64,000 nucleotides of DNA, from contig JAJEKV010000087.1 in the NCBI GenBank assembly GCA_021234155.1, positions 2,973,242 to 3,037,241 on the forward strand. Direction: 5' to 3'. Under the pieces are notes generated by a model. That model did not search any database. It saw only the letters and a list, made by a program, of their open reading frames with translations, and was not told the DNA's origin. The translations under genes and the position numbers were made by a program. Every line of letters begins with the position of its first letter. Within the stretch, counting starts at the first letter, position 1. The stretch is from Isoetes taiwanensis. Lineage: Eukaryota; Streptophyta; Lycopodiopsida; Isoetales; Isoetaceae. This document shows positions 1 to 11,725 of the stretch, piece after piece.

Positions 1-2520
1 GGCGGCGGATTCCCCTCCATCTTTCATCAGTCATCATTTTTTTTTTGCATGATTTCTATTTTTTGATGAAGATTTGTTCTGGGAGATTTTGCATGTTCTG
101 GCAAAGCTCGGCTTCATCCTTACAGGGTTTTCAGATTCTACCTCATGCTATTTGAAGTGTTTGGGTTTTCAGATCACGAATGCCTTGACCACGAGTGTTC
201 TCTTTGCAGCAAAAAACCCAGATAGCACGCTGGAGCTTCAGATCTGACACTCAGGTAATTTTTTCATTTTTCTTTGTGTTGATCCTTGCCGTAATTACTG
301 CCTTTTCTTAACCCGTCTACCTTTTTTCAGGCACAAAACAGAGGATACAGGAGGAACACATTTACAAGGGTGCATGTTTTACTTCTCCCGCTTCAATTTC
401 TTCAAATGCTGGCTGCTGAGGACGCATGTTCATATACATGCGATTCAAAATCATTTGTGCCTCAGATCATTTCGGCAACATGATGCCCAGAAACAAAAAT
501 ATCCCCGGATTTTGGCTACTTTAGGTGGCAGCAATTTGTGATTTTAATAGAAAGATCTGTTGATGCATGGCATTGCCTCTTTGCAGGAGTTATCTCTTTG
601 CAGGAGTTATCTCCTTGCAGAAGCAACATCCTTATTGTCTGTAGGTACAAAGCAAGCCAATGGTAACTCAATCTACTTCTTTCATTCCCCTTAATGTATT
701 TTTTTTGCAGCAACGATTTAGAATTCAAGCTTTTGGTAGTTATAAATTGATGAAATCGCTTGGTTATAGATTGAATGTTTATTTATTCTCCAGCTTCATT
801 TCCAGTTTGTTATATCTAGCAATGGGTCTTGCATAGATGCACAAGTTTTTATTAATGTATGTCATCACTTTAAGTTAAGCCGCACATTTACTCAGTTTCT
901 TCTTTCCCTGGAGTTGCATGTTCTGGTCTTGGTTTATATGCAGGCGGTCCTGGTACCATGCATAGTGTTTCATGCAGGATGCAGTCCAAGGTTGAGGTAA
1001 ATGTGCTCAATACATGTATTTCTTGCTATTTGAATTTCTGCAAGGTCTATAAATGTTTGATCTGAATAAATATTTCATTCTAAATGTTTGATCTATTGAT
1101 TATTTTTTGAGTGCATATATCAGATCCTTTTATTCGGCAACCATTCTAGCCTGTTTGTATTTGCTTCACTAATGCCCATAGTCTTTTTGCCATTGAAGCT
1201 TTGCTTTCTTATTTTTTTTCAAGTATAATTGATAGCATTGCATAATTGTGATGGGTGCTTAACTCTGCTATTGAACGTGCAATTTTTTCTACTTTGAGGT
1301 ATGCATTTAGTACTTTCTATGACCTCTATTTTCTGATACTTTGAATATTAGACATAATATCTTGCATTCTATAAAAAAAGGAGCAGTGGACATATGCAGT
1401 GTACATTAGCATCACAGAGAACTGCATGGCATCTTTTGTGACTTTTGTTTTTCCATCGTCCTGTCGCAGCAGGTACATGTAATGGATTATTTTCTTCATC
1501 TATTAAGCATGTACCACCATTTTCCTTACATTTCTTGCAGGTAACAAGGCTTTGTAGAAGGTTGCTTGATTTCTGAAGTAATACCTTCGTGGCAAGTATC
1601 TTTTTCAGAAGCCACAAATTTTTGGTCCTGATTTGTGCATGTCAAACCTTTGTATCATGGACGCAATTATTTGAACAGCTTGAGTGTAGAGACAATAGTT
1701 GCTTAAATTCTTCCAACCTGATTTTGAACTTTGTCTTCATCTTGCTTTAATTGCAATCGTTTACTTTCCTGGGCCTTGAGAAAGCAACATATCTGGCCTT
1801 GCACAATTAGTGATTTGGATCTATGGCATCACATACAGGAAGCAAAAGCTACACCTTGATTTCTTCACTCTTTCAAGTTTATAGTGCAATGCTGGTTATT
1901 GTTCTGAGCAGCCTTTTAGCTGTCCCAATCTGATTGTCGCTCAAATAAGAACAGTAGGTTACCCATTAGAGACTATGACCTACAGTGCACGACCACAAGC
2001 AGCTGGTAAGCTTTCTAATTGCTTCATCATTTTTGCTAGCATTCTAACTCTATTCTCATTTGTGAACAATGCAATGAGAAAAAACACTATTTATGTATTA
2101 CCTCTGATTCTTTACCTGCACTCGATGTTTTTGTGGGTTTCGATAAAACTTGGTCCTTGAGGCTCTTATGAATGCACTTTGTCCTGTGTTGTAGAGCGAA
2201 GAGGAAATTAATACCTTACTGGATTATTACGTTTGTGCGAATTGCTGCCACATTTTCTTTAAGGCTTCATCCAGTTTACATTTGAAACCCATGAGAGACA
2301 TGATATTTTACCTTGCACATCATGTTTATCAACCATATGCAGAAAAATTGCTAGACAATTTGGAAGAAATGGTTGTCTGATTATTTTTCAAATAAATAGC
2401 ATTGGTATTGACCTGTCTTATGATTAAAATAAGGGGAAATATGGCAAATGCCATGTCTGGGTCACGATAATGTTTATTATTGTATTGTAATATACACATT
2501 CTTTGATATGTGAATGAACA
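1..2520. other. Unassigned left flank, no recognisable gene
   Basis: No reading frame above about 90 codons has a recognisable protein signature. The stretch is AT-rich with many T-tracts followed by GCAG, which resemble intron 3' ends, so it could be the intron-rich or untranslated end of a gene extending past the left edge, or a spliced non-coding transcript. Neither is shown by the sequence alone. Confidence 0.4.
578..611 (+). repeat. 17-bp tandem duplication
   Basis: The unit TCTTTGCAGGAGTTATC occurs twice back to back, followed by a degenerate third partial copy (CTCCTTGCAG). Each copy carries a pyrimidine-rich CAG acceptor-like site. Confidence 0.8.
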
Positions 2521-2639
2521 CCCCTAGATGGTTTTTGGTGTGGAAGTATCTATTATCACACTTAATTTAAACCTTATCTCAAATTTAAGCATTGTACTAC
2601 GTCTTTGGCCTAAATATAGAATAAAAAATGAGCGAAGCT

Positions 2640-2753
2640 CAATGTCTTCAAAGTAGAAAAGGTTTAGGAAAAGATCACACTCCCATAAAATCCTTTCAAT
2701 GTCTTCAAAGTAGAAAAGGGTTAGGAAAAGATCACACTCCCATAAAACCCTTC
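2640..2753. repeat. 57-bp tandem duplication
   Basis: Two adjacent copies (2640-2696 and 2697-2753) differ at only a few bases. The period is a multiple of three, which keeps short overlapping ORFs open on both strands; those ORFs are judged by-products of the repeat. Confidence 0.85.
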
Positions 2754-2978
2754 CATAGACTGACCGACACTCAACTAGGACAAGGGCAGATGCACTACGC
2801 ATTCACGGTTCAAAGATACCAATTAAGAAAGATGAGACATCAACATGCAATATTTCAATAAAGTTCGAGCTAGCGAAGTTGACACGTTCTTGCAAGCATC
2901 AACTGTATTGTTGTCGGAATTTCCACAAATAGACGGTAAGCGCCAAGGAAAAACATAAACCAGTACATTAGCCCGGCA

Positions 2979-3069
2979 ACAATCATAAAATGCATGCCAC
3001 TAGAGAAACAACCCACATATATAGTCCACAATCATAAAATGCATGCCATTAGAGAAACAACCCACATAT
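2979..3069. repeat. Short tandem duplication, period 49 bp
   Basis: A segment beginning ACAATCATAAAATGCATGCC occurs at 2979-3020 and again at 3028-3069 with almost no change. Confidence 0.85.
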
Positions 3070-3326
3070 GTAATATCGTTTTATAATTGCATCTCGAAGG
3101 GGATCAATTTAACATATGGGATCCAATTTTAGACACTAGAGTCAGGTTGTAGCTATAAGTCAGGTTGAGACATAACATATGAAGTCGAGGATATCCTGGA
3201 AGACTGGAGAATGGTCGTCTTCAGTAGTAACAATGAACCAGAGGAGGACTATATGATATGCTGAAAGTACTTAATCTCTTTCCAATAGCATGTACATGCA
3301 TTTGACTGGCCATTACGATAACACAA

Positions 3327-3351
3327 AAGTCGTATTTAATTAAAGTGGGAC
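3327..3351 (+). repeat. Left copy of a perfect 25-bp inverted repeat
   Basis: This 25-bp sequence starting AAGTCGTATTTAATT is found in perfect reverse complement at 15546-15570. Flanking bases are not clearly alike and no target-site duplication was found. It may be a terminal inverted repeat of a large element, or a shared repeat present twice by chance of insertion. Confidence 0.6.
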
Positions 3352-3522
3352 AAATCTTGAATTTTGGGACTCGGACTGAAAATGGGACTCACACACCATA
3401 AAAGAAATTTCTGAATTGATTGCTTGAATAGAATTACACATGACACACATAGAATTGGGTTACTTGTTTTCCTCATAAATTTTACAAACCACTAGTTGAG
3501 AAAGTTTTCAAACTTCTCAATA

Positions 3523-6410
3523 TTATGCACCCTCATACAATGATATAGCATGGAGGTTGCTCATGGCCTTGTCCATCTCCTTTCTTGGGATCTTGTGTGT
3601 GTTGTCTTTTGCAATGTGAGAACTTGGATATGACCATACCACACACTCCACCAATTCCCTCCTTTGAGGGTCGGCAAGATAATTTGGCCTCCACTTCTTC
3701 TCCCCCGGTCGGTGTATTGCTCCTTCAAGTTGCCCTTCTTGTGCCTCCCAATGGGCTCCCAATATTGAATTTGGAATCGGGGACTAACTCCTCTCCATCA
3801 GGCATAGTGGTGGTCACATCGAGAGTGCCACCCCTAACCATATTGGACAGTCCTCATCATCGGGCCTTACTAGCACAAAGTATCCTTCCTTGATGTCCTC
3901 AAAGGGATCCCACTCGGGAAGATCAAACCACTTGGCTTTGAGGCCTTACTTCCCACAAACCACTTGGGACCCAAGTGAGCATTCTTAGGCGTGCTTGCAC
4001 CTTGAGAACCCTCCCATCTTGACTCGGGCAAGAACCCGTCTCTTAGCTCCCTCCCACATGGTGCTCGGGTTTCTAAGCATGTCACAACTTTCTCCCGAAG
4101 ACTTGATTAGGGAGTCCATTTGATTTTTCTTAAGAGTGGAGGTGTGCTTTCCATTTTGAACATCATCCCAGTCGTTATGTAATCCTTGATGCCCTTCACC
4201 GGTTGGCTAGAGTCTTTGACTGCCTTGAAGGGAGGTAGTGGTTTTGGCCGCCCTTTAGGAATGAGAACTTCACCAGAAGACACCCCTTGCCACAACTTCG
4301 ATACCTTGTACAGGCATCCACAACTTGTCACCTGGTCTCCACTTATATTGCATGATTGGTATTCCATCCCTAACCCAAAACTTGAATTGAAGTGGCTTTG
4401 TGTGTCTCATTAACCGGTCCTTGCCATCTAGCAAGTATCCTTCTACAAATGATTTCCAATCTGCAACCTCATCCATCAAGAAAGCCATTGGGTTGGGGTC
4501 AATGCGGCTCTCAAACACATCCATTAGTTCGGGGGAGAGTGGTCACGTTTTCTCTCTTGAGCTTGGTGGAGAAAGTTCCAAAGAATCCATCTATATCATC
4601 ATGCGTATGCCCAACCATCATGAATCCCACTTTCACAACTTTGAATACTCCCACGCCGGCCAAGTATGACATTGCCCCAAACATCCATCTATTCTTGTTT
4701 TCTTTCCAACAGTTGTCCAATCAACACATAGCTCCTCGGTGGTGATTTCTCAAGTAAGGGGAAATCATCCCAAGTCCTCCTTGATTCACTAGACACCTTG
4801 GATGTGAGCTTTTTATCCGCCTTTGGTAACAAAGCGGTTGATCATCCATCAAAGCCTCAAAAATGGGTCTTTGAAGGGGAATACCTCCTCCCTTCTATCG
4901 ATCCTTTCTCTAGTGTTCTCAAGCACTTGAAAATAGAGCTCACATGGAAGTTTGGATCATCTCTCCATAGATCAAGCACAAAATGACCATATGTTCCAGT
5001 TCCATGACCATGTGTTAATACACCCCCCGGACTTACTTTCCAAAAAGCGTTTGACAACGCTTGGGTAAAGGATCTAGCTTTGGCAAGAAAGTCTTGTGTT
5101 GGTCCATCTTATCATGAATTATACACAAAAATTTGTCGTGCATCTCGAGAAAATGTTCTCCACCGCCAATACAATCTGTCTACATGATATTTGGTCCCTT
5201 TGGTGATCGCAAATTGCTCCCTAATTGCCATTCTTTCTTTCTCTATTGCAGTTGATGCAAGTGTATCCTTGAGTTGAATGCAAGTGTTGCACTTTGAGAA
5301 TGGCATGTGTTGTAGGACACTCACGCCAGAGAAGTGAGTGCTCCATAACTTGCTGAAATGTGATTGAGAAAGAGGCCTACCTCCAAGTAGTTTCTAGGAT
5401 GGAGTTGACCTCCTTAAGGCACTCCTTTTGGATATAGTGTTGTGGCAACACTCTTTTGCACCACTCGCACACCGTGCTCGTTCACCTTCGACTTGTGGGG
5501 CATAGATTGAGACATGTATCTCACAAAGCTCTCAAGACCTGCAATGGCCTTTAGAGTATTTGCTCTAGGTTTCAAAGTGAGTGCATTACCATGTTGGAAC
5601 AAAGTGTGCCCTTTTCTAACCTGCTCCCAAAGATCACGTAAAATGAAGACTTGCTCACCCCAAGAATCCATCTCAATGCTCTCATACATACCTTCATTCC
5701 CTCAATTGATATAGCGGTGGTCTGTGTTTTCATCATAGTTGGAATTCCTACACAAGGAGTAAATGAAATTAATCCTATCTTTTGAAGCTGTCCAATGTAT
5801 TGGGACCTTATCGCACGAGGTCATCCACATTGTAATGCTTTGCGGCAATCTAGGTTGCAACACTCTTGTCCCCTAATTGCCTCCAGGTTTTCTTTGGTTG
5901 GTGCCATACTTTCCATCCTTTCTAAATATTTGTCACTTCTAGGCCTCTTGGGCACCTTTGGCTGCCTTTTATGAAAGACATAGCGTCTCTTCCTTGTGAT
6001 CAAAGGATGCTCATCGACCACCAAATCTTCCACATGGCCTTGGGTGGGCCTTGGGGTGTGTAGTTCAGTAGGGCATTCTAGAGTATCACCATTCTTGTGT
6101 GTAATAAATCTAATTGGCCATCTCAACGAAGCTTGGGACTCCAAAGCAGCCCGAGAGCACACAATGCAATCACTAGAGCTTCCTGGGACATGATAGTATC
6201 AACTTCGAAAAGAAGCTTCACAATGCCAACTCCAAGATGTTCATCTCCCAGCCTCTCATCATTCACACTATCAAATGGATCAACTGCAGTTATTATGCCC
6301 TCTGCAAATACCGTCTGGTTGCAAGGGTGCAACAAAAGGCAACCCATCTTCCTCCATTGGAGCCTAGGGCAATGGCCTCCTTTGGACTTCCCTGGCTCCA
6401 TTTTACTCAT
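3523..6410 (-). pseudogene. Decayed DUF7869-type gene
   Basis: Minus-strand fragments follow one another in N-to-C order while switching frame: 6410-6123, 6162-5821, 5689-5414, 5324-5112, 5057-4857, 4720-4511, 4524-4270, 4085-3870 and 3762-3523. The diagnostic part is near 4720-4589: DNCWKENKNR followed about 26 residues later by VGHTHDDID, which I recognise as the signature of the large eukaryotic DUF7869 proteins. Upstream pieces carry CCNLDCR near 5850 and FSKCNTC near 5295, the Cys-rich and linker segments expected before that domain. The function of the family is not established; it is often repetitive and probably mobile-element related. Repeated frameshifts make this a pseudogene. N-terminal start (ATG at 6410) is a guess. 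Confidence 0.65.
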
Positions 6411-6447
6411 CTCACATGCTCCCTGAATGAAAAAGCTCACATTAAAA

Positions 6448-6660
6448 CCATATAGCCCCAAACACCACAAATATGACCATATGAACCATATAAAACCATA
6501 CAAACATATTAAATATAACCATATTAAATCATACAACCATATTAACTAAAATCATATAACCATATTAAAGCATACAACCACACTCATTCTAAACCATATG
6601 TGAACATTGTAACCATATATACCATTGATACTATTCAACCATTGAAACCTTATTAAATAC
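6448..6660. repeat. Degenerate ACCATAT-rich satellite-like tract
   Basis: The heptamer ACCATAT and close variants (ACCATATAAA, ACCATATTAAA, AACCATAC) recur roughly every 10-20 bases through this AT-rich stretch. It lies immediately upstream of the start of the minus-strand DUF7869-type remnant. Confidence 0.65.
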
Positions 6661-7722
6661 ATAAGATAACATATATAAACATATAACCTACCCTTTCATA
6701 TCTTGGCATGGCCACGTGGCGCCTCTTCAGAGGCTGAAACCGCGGGCCACGCCAAGAATCCCGACCGCCCGCGTCATGGAGGGCATGGCCCACACGCGGA
6801 TGTAGTATATTATTGCACTTTACGAGGGTTCGAGGGTGCGCCCGTAATTAATCGCACCCTCTTCCCTCCCCGACCATTCTTCCTCCCCTGTTTTTCTCGA
6901 TCACTCTTCGAAGCTCCCGTTTCCTTAGGGCCGCTTTACCGTCCGGTGATCGATCGAACCGAAGCGATTCCAAATACATCTTATGACAAGCCGGCTTGGT
7001 CGACGGACAGGGCGCTTCCAGTACCGGGTTCGAAGTTAGCAGATTCATTGTTCGGCGAGCGTTAGCATCACCGAGAAGAAAGTGAGGCCCTTTTAGTGCT
7101 GCTTTTTAGTTTTCTCGTAAGTCTTTTTAGTGCATTTTTTTCTTATATTCATTTGTTAGAGGCTCTTATTAATCCCCGATACAATTTCTATGTACCGACA
7201 AATCCTTATTCACGCTTTGTCAACGACTATACCCACATGGAAGTTTAAGTCGGAAGCCTCCTCCTCATCAAGCAAATCTTCCGTATGTTTTTGTAATATC
7301 ATACCCTTTTTAATCTCATTTTTCTGTCTTGTTCTCCACTTTTCCGTCAGATCGTTCTCCACTTTTCTCTCATTTTCTCATTAATCTTATTAATCTTTGT
7401 ATTGTTTTTGTTTTTGTTATCTTTTTCTTGCTTGTGGTTGAATTGAATACATTGTACATGCACAAGTGAGAATAGTGGTTATAGTAGCAAGCAACAAGAG
7501 ATAGAAATCATCGAGACCGGGTGTTAGGAAGTAAGATATTGCGAGCATTAACGTGAAAATAACTAGGAATGTCTTTCTCCCAAAGAAGAATTCAGAATAG
7601 GAATTGCTTCACAGAATCTCCATTTCTAACTCACAAACAAATCCAACTCGCAGAGACATGCAGAGGGGAGTGGCGAGTTGAGAATACTTCAGCTTGCCAA
7701 CAATCCAGAAGTACAGGCCTTC
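6661..7722. other. Transition into GC-rich block, no recognised gene
   Basis: Base composition changes from AT-rich to GC-rich near 6,700. A 120-codon open frame at 6703-7065 has no recognisable motif and is best explained by the GC-rich composition. 7,100-7,500 is T-rich and empty. Confidence 0.4.
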
Positions 7723-7932
7723 TTCTCGACCGGGCGAGTCGAGAACTTCGACTACGAGCTGCAGAAGAGGAGTGTACACTCTGGTGCTGGCGTGCTGAGG
7801 GATTCTCGACTTCCAGCGACCGATTGCACAGCTACCCAATGTCTTCACATTCTTTAGAAACTGCTGTAGCCTCTCGACTTCGTGGAGTCGAATGTGATAC
7901 CCCGCCAATGGCTCTTTGTGCAGTCCGATTGT

Positions 7933-9057
7933 GCCTCCACCCATCCCGAGCCACTCTCCTTGAACCATGCTCATCGAATATTGCGAAGAGGACTGGCTCC
8001 GACCGGGTGGAGGCCCTACGACTAACCACGGAGGGTACGCCGACTTCGTGGAGTCGAAAAAACGCAGTTCTAGTGCACTTTCGAGCTGGCAGGCAGGCCT
8101 CAACCACTCTCCATCTTCCTGACATTGGGCGGCGGGAAGTGGTTTTGGTATCTGCAGGCCAACTCTTAGCAACCCAATTCTCTGCGGTGTGCTCGCGTTG
8201 GCCTCTACCCAATCAAAGACCGTCTCCTTCGAACCATCTTCGCCGAATATTGCGAAGGGGATGGGCTCTCGATTGGGTGGAGGCCTCGGCGACTAACCAC
8301 GAGAGTTCTCGGGTCGCTTTCTCGACTTCGTGAGTCGAGAAAACGCAGCTCTAGTGCACTCTAGAGGCTGGCAGACAGCGGTCTTAAACACTCTCCTTCT
8401 ATCTTCCTCGGACATTGCGAAGGGAAGTGTTTTTTCTTGTCTGAGGCCAACTCTTAACCCAATTCTCACGTGGTGGTGGTCGTGATGGCCTCTACCCAAT
8501 CAAAGACCGTCTCCCTGAACCTTTTTCGGCCGAATATTGCGAAGGGGATGGGCTCTGATTGGGTGGAGGCCTCTACAACTAACCACAGTGGAAACCACGA
8601 GCTTTGTATGCATTCTCGGCTCATGAGTGGGAATGCCTTACCCAACCCAAGCACTCCATGTGTACTAACCAGGAGTTCGGATGGCCAAGGCATTCTCGAC
8701 TTACGAAGTCGAGAATGTAAACAGAAGCCAAGCATTCTCGACTTCGCAAGTCGAGAATCCCTTTAGCCAGCCAATTCTCACGTAATGCAGTAGCGGTGGC
8801 CTCCACCGGTCGAGTCACTCTCCTTGAACCATCTTCGGCCGAATAGTGCGAAGGGGAGGGGCTCGGGACCGGGTGGAGGCCTCTACAACTAACCACGTGG
8901 AAACCATGAGGAAGCCAAGGCTTGCATTCTCTACAAATCTTGCACTTTCTATTCTCTGTTTTTTAGTCCCAAGTGCCTCTAGCCTGTCTGAGCCACTCTC
9001 CTTCGAACCATCTTCCTCGAATATTGCGAAGAGGAGTGGTTCGGACAGGGTGGAGGC
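7933..9057. repeat. Array of about 85-nt imperfect hairpin units
   Basis: Five good units lie at 7933-8013, 8201-8284, 8488-8570, 8799-8880 and 8975-9057. Each starts GCCTCYACCC or similar, ends with the complement GGGTGGAGGC, and has paired internal blocks CTCCTT/GAAGGGG and CCATCTTCG/CGAAGNGGATGG around an AATATTG-like loop. Looser relatives lie near 8093-8160 and 8375-8452. In the second unit the outer 14 bp pair with only one wobble. Spacers between units repeat as well (AACTCTTA..CCCAATTCTC). The long open frames here (7569-8333 and overlapping ones) are by-products. Confidence 0.8.
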
Positions 9058-9308
9058 CCCTCCGACTAACTACAAGAGGATGCATTTGAACCGCATCTCC
9101 TGGGCCTTAGTCCTAGCCTGATCTATGTACAACATTCCAAGTAAACAGTCCATGAAAAAACACACCTAAAACGGAACTGTTCTTTACCCCCGATCCAATG
9201 TTTCCTTGCCGAGCATCTCTCAACCTAGAGAGTAAATCATCTCGAAGCCGAGAAATCTTTGGACAAGGAAACATTCGAATCCGTCGAGCTTATCAGCAGT
9301 TCCATTAT
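9058..9308. other. Unassigned spacer after the hairpin array
   Basis: No coding signature is visible. The segment CCTTGCCGAGCATCTCTCAA..AGAAATCTTTGGACAAGG is weakly foldback. Confidence 0.3.
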
Positions 9309-9635
9309 TTAAACACATACGGCATGTTCTACAAGCGAAATAACATAGGCATCTCTGAAACTCACCTCTTCACGCAGTAATTCCTTGGGCCACTGTATCA
9401 CGGATCCCGCAGCCTCACCCAGAGTCTTTGCTTCTTCTGTCGGTCTCTTCAAGAGTGTATTCGCATCTAATACTCGTATCACTGCGATTCTCGCGTATCC
9501 CCTTTCCATGGCGCCGCAGTGTAGAGTTCCGGTGTCTGGCAGCTCCTCTCCGCTTCCTACCTTAGCTCCGTGCTCATCGATCAAATCAACTGCTTGCAAT
9601 AGGACGCCTTGGTCGGGAAAAACACACATATGCAA
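9309..9635 (-). pseudogene. DUF8039-like fragment (CACTA-type transposon associated)
   Basis: The translation contains DTGTLHCGAMERGYARIAV, then VIRVLDAN, and ends LGEAAGSVIQWPKELL. This order (HG..hydrophobic strand, LGEA.G..I.WP) is what I know from the DUF8039 domain found next to TNP2-type transposases of plant CACTA elements. Only this module is present: there is no TNP2 core nearby and no CACTA terminus was located. It lies on the strand opposite to the following remnants. Confidence 0.5.
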
Positions 9636-9972
9636 AATTTGTTAGCTTGACTTCTGCGTCAGGGCGCCATTCGAAGTCGCTAACAGTCGATGATCCCCTC
9701 CGACCTCGAGTTCCCCAATGCCGCAGGGAAGATAAACTACGCTCCACTCACTTAGTCCCTTGATGTGATTAAATTTCGAAATAGTGTTTGGGCGGGCTAA
9801 AGCCGACCGTGCTGTACCCTTAGCCCGCTTTTTTTCATAAATGATTGCATGTCCTTAACTTCAAATTAAAGAACACGCCCGATCTTTTTTACATGCAGTC
9901 CTAAAACTCACAAGCGGAGGAAACTTAATTTCTGAGTCGTCCAGAAAGAGGATGAGAGGGCATCTGAGAAAT

Positions 9973-11060
9973 GAATCCGTCCAAGAAGTTTAGGCCGGAG
10001 GGGATGCTTACGCCGATGGCGACAAGAAGAAGAAGACAAACACCGGTGGTGAGCTCGAGGTTTTTCTTTTGTCGAATACCTTAACCGATCCATCCTTTCT
10101 TCTTGCAAAGATTCACCTCGGACTCCTTTGGTGATCACCGGCCGAACTCCATTCTTTCGTCATCGAGGGACTGGAGCGAGCTTCTTGAAACAATGGCGAT
10201 TCTTGGTGGTATGTCGAGGTATCGACAAGTGGGAAGGAGAAAGATCTGTTTCTACACCAAAGGGACAAGAAGAGCTCGGGAGACAAGTACAAGAAAATCG
10301 GTGTTGTGCTCTAAAGTCTCGCGCTTGATTCGAAGCATTTAACACTACATGTCGAGGACTGCCAGAAGAGTAAGTTCTATCGCACCAAAAAATTAGCAGT
10401 TTCAAATTATTCTCACTCTTCCATGAGCAAGGCTAAGGGCACCGAAAAAAGGCCGGCGCCTTTAAATTGTCTGAAGAACCTTGGGTGGAAGGATCTGGAA
10501 GGGATGAAGGAGGCCGGAACCCTAACATCCAGGGAGCTTGGTATGGAGATTTCAGAGTCGGGAAAAACATTTCAATACGGGAGCTTCACTTCTCATCTTT
10601 GAAGACTCTACAACACTCTGCAGTGGGGAATGAAGTTGTGGTTCATACACAAAAAAGTCCACCAAAAAACAAAGATGGGGATGATGACACCACACGGGAG
10701 GAGTCAGATGACGAAGGAGACGAAGATATGGTCGACTCCCAAACCTCGATCCGGATGATCGATCGGGATTTTCGAGAGAGGGCACGTAAAATGGGGCGTC
10801 TAGCTCAAGATTATCCGTTGGGAATATCACACAAGCCGCTGCTTTGGACATTAGGCGGTGAAGGTTTGCACGGAGATGCCGTCTTGTTCAACCACGGGAA
10901 TTTAATCCGGCACACATTTGGAGATTCCCGAACGATGGTGCGACATCATTCTGCGCATCCAATGCCTGCGGATGTCATACCTTTTAGCGGATCGACGGTG
11001 AGTTGTTCATTTGGAAGTCCGAGGAAGATCCCGAAGGGGAAAAGAAGTCCCGGTTAAGGT
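9973..11060 (+). pseudogene. Unrecognised coding remnant, plus strand
   Basis: Plus-strand frames switch but keep protein-like composition: basic N-terminal stretch from the ATG at 9973, a segment near 10103-10342, then 10467-11057 (196 codons) with a hydrophilic acidic run around TTREESDDEGDEDM. I do not recognise the protein. It could be the 5' part of the same gene as the fragments at 11.7-14.2 kb because strand, composition and palindrome content agree. Frame changes indicate decay or sequence errors. Confidence 0.3.
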
Positions 11061-11275
11061 TGTAGACGGTCGGCGATTCGGTGAGGGCGGCTCAAGTATT
11101 GCAGACGGAGAAGGAGGTGCATAAAGGATCAAGGATAGATATGCCAGCGAAGTCACGAGAGTTCTTTTACGGAGACGCCAAAGAACCGAACTGGCCGGCA
11201 TTAGCCAATGCGGAGAACACAATAGCGGCCGAAAGTGCCATTCACGTAAGGTAAATAACTCTACGAATCTTTCCA

Positions 11276-11666
11276 TTCTCGACTCAGCGAAGTCGAGAAA
11301 GCCCCGCCATCCTAACATTTGCCGATTATCATCGGGGTTTCGACTTCGCTGAAATGAAAGCCCTGAGTAAACACGTAAAATCAAAGGATGTGGAGCTTTC
11401 TCGACTCGCGAGTCGAGAAAACCCTTAGCCAGTAAAAGAAAATTAGACATTCAATGGGACTTTCTCGACTCGCGAGTCGAGAAAGCCCTGCCATCCTAAC
11501 ATTTGCCGATTATCACTGGGGTTTCTCGACTCGCGAGTCGAGAAAGCCAGGGTAATGCATAAAATCAAAGGATGCAGAGCTTTCTCGACTCGCGAGTCGA
11601 GAAAACCCAGAGAAGTAAAAGAAAATTAGACATTCAAGGGACTTTCTCGACTCGCGAGTCGAGAAA
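11276..11666. repeat. Palindrome array with 184-bp higher-order repeat
   Basis: Seven palindromes lie at a spacing of 59-64 bp (11276, about 11338, 11397, 11461, 11522, 11581, 11643). The spacers are of three kinds in fixed order: A (contains CCATCCTAACATTTGCCGAT), B (GTAAAATCAAAGGATG or a close variant) and C (AGTAAAAGAAAATTAGACAT). The order is A-B-C-A-B-C, so the true unit is about 184 bp and is present twice (11276-11460 and 11461-11642) plus a final palindrome. The second palindrome of the first unit is degraded; the others in the second unit are perfect. Confidence 0.9.
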
Positions 11667-11725
11667 ACCCGGGGCTACTATTTATTTATTTATTAGGGTG
11701 TTTGTAGATACTTTCATGCTCGACA

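Noticed and set aside
3523-3893. Plus-strand 102-codon frame at 3585-3893
   Set aside because: It overlaps the antisense DUF7869-type remnant and is its shadow.
7569-8333. 254-codon open frame
   Set aside because: It lies across the hairpin and palindrome repeats, has overlapping long frames on the other strand, and shows no domain; explained by GC-rich repeats.
11276-11666. CRISPR-like repeat-spacer array
   Set aside because: The regular spacing is tempting, but spacers repeat in A-B-C order, no cas genes exist, and the genome is eukaryotic.
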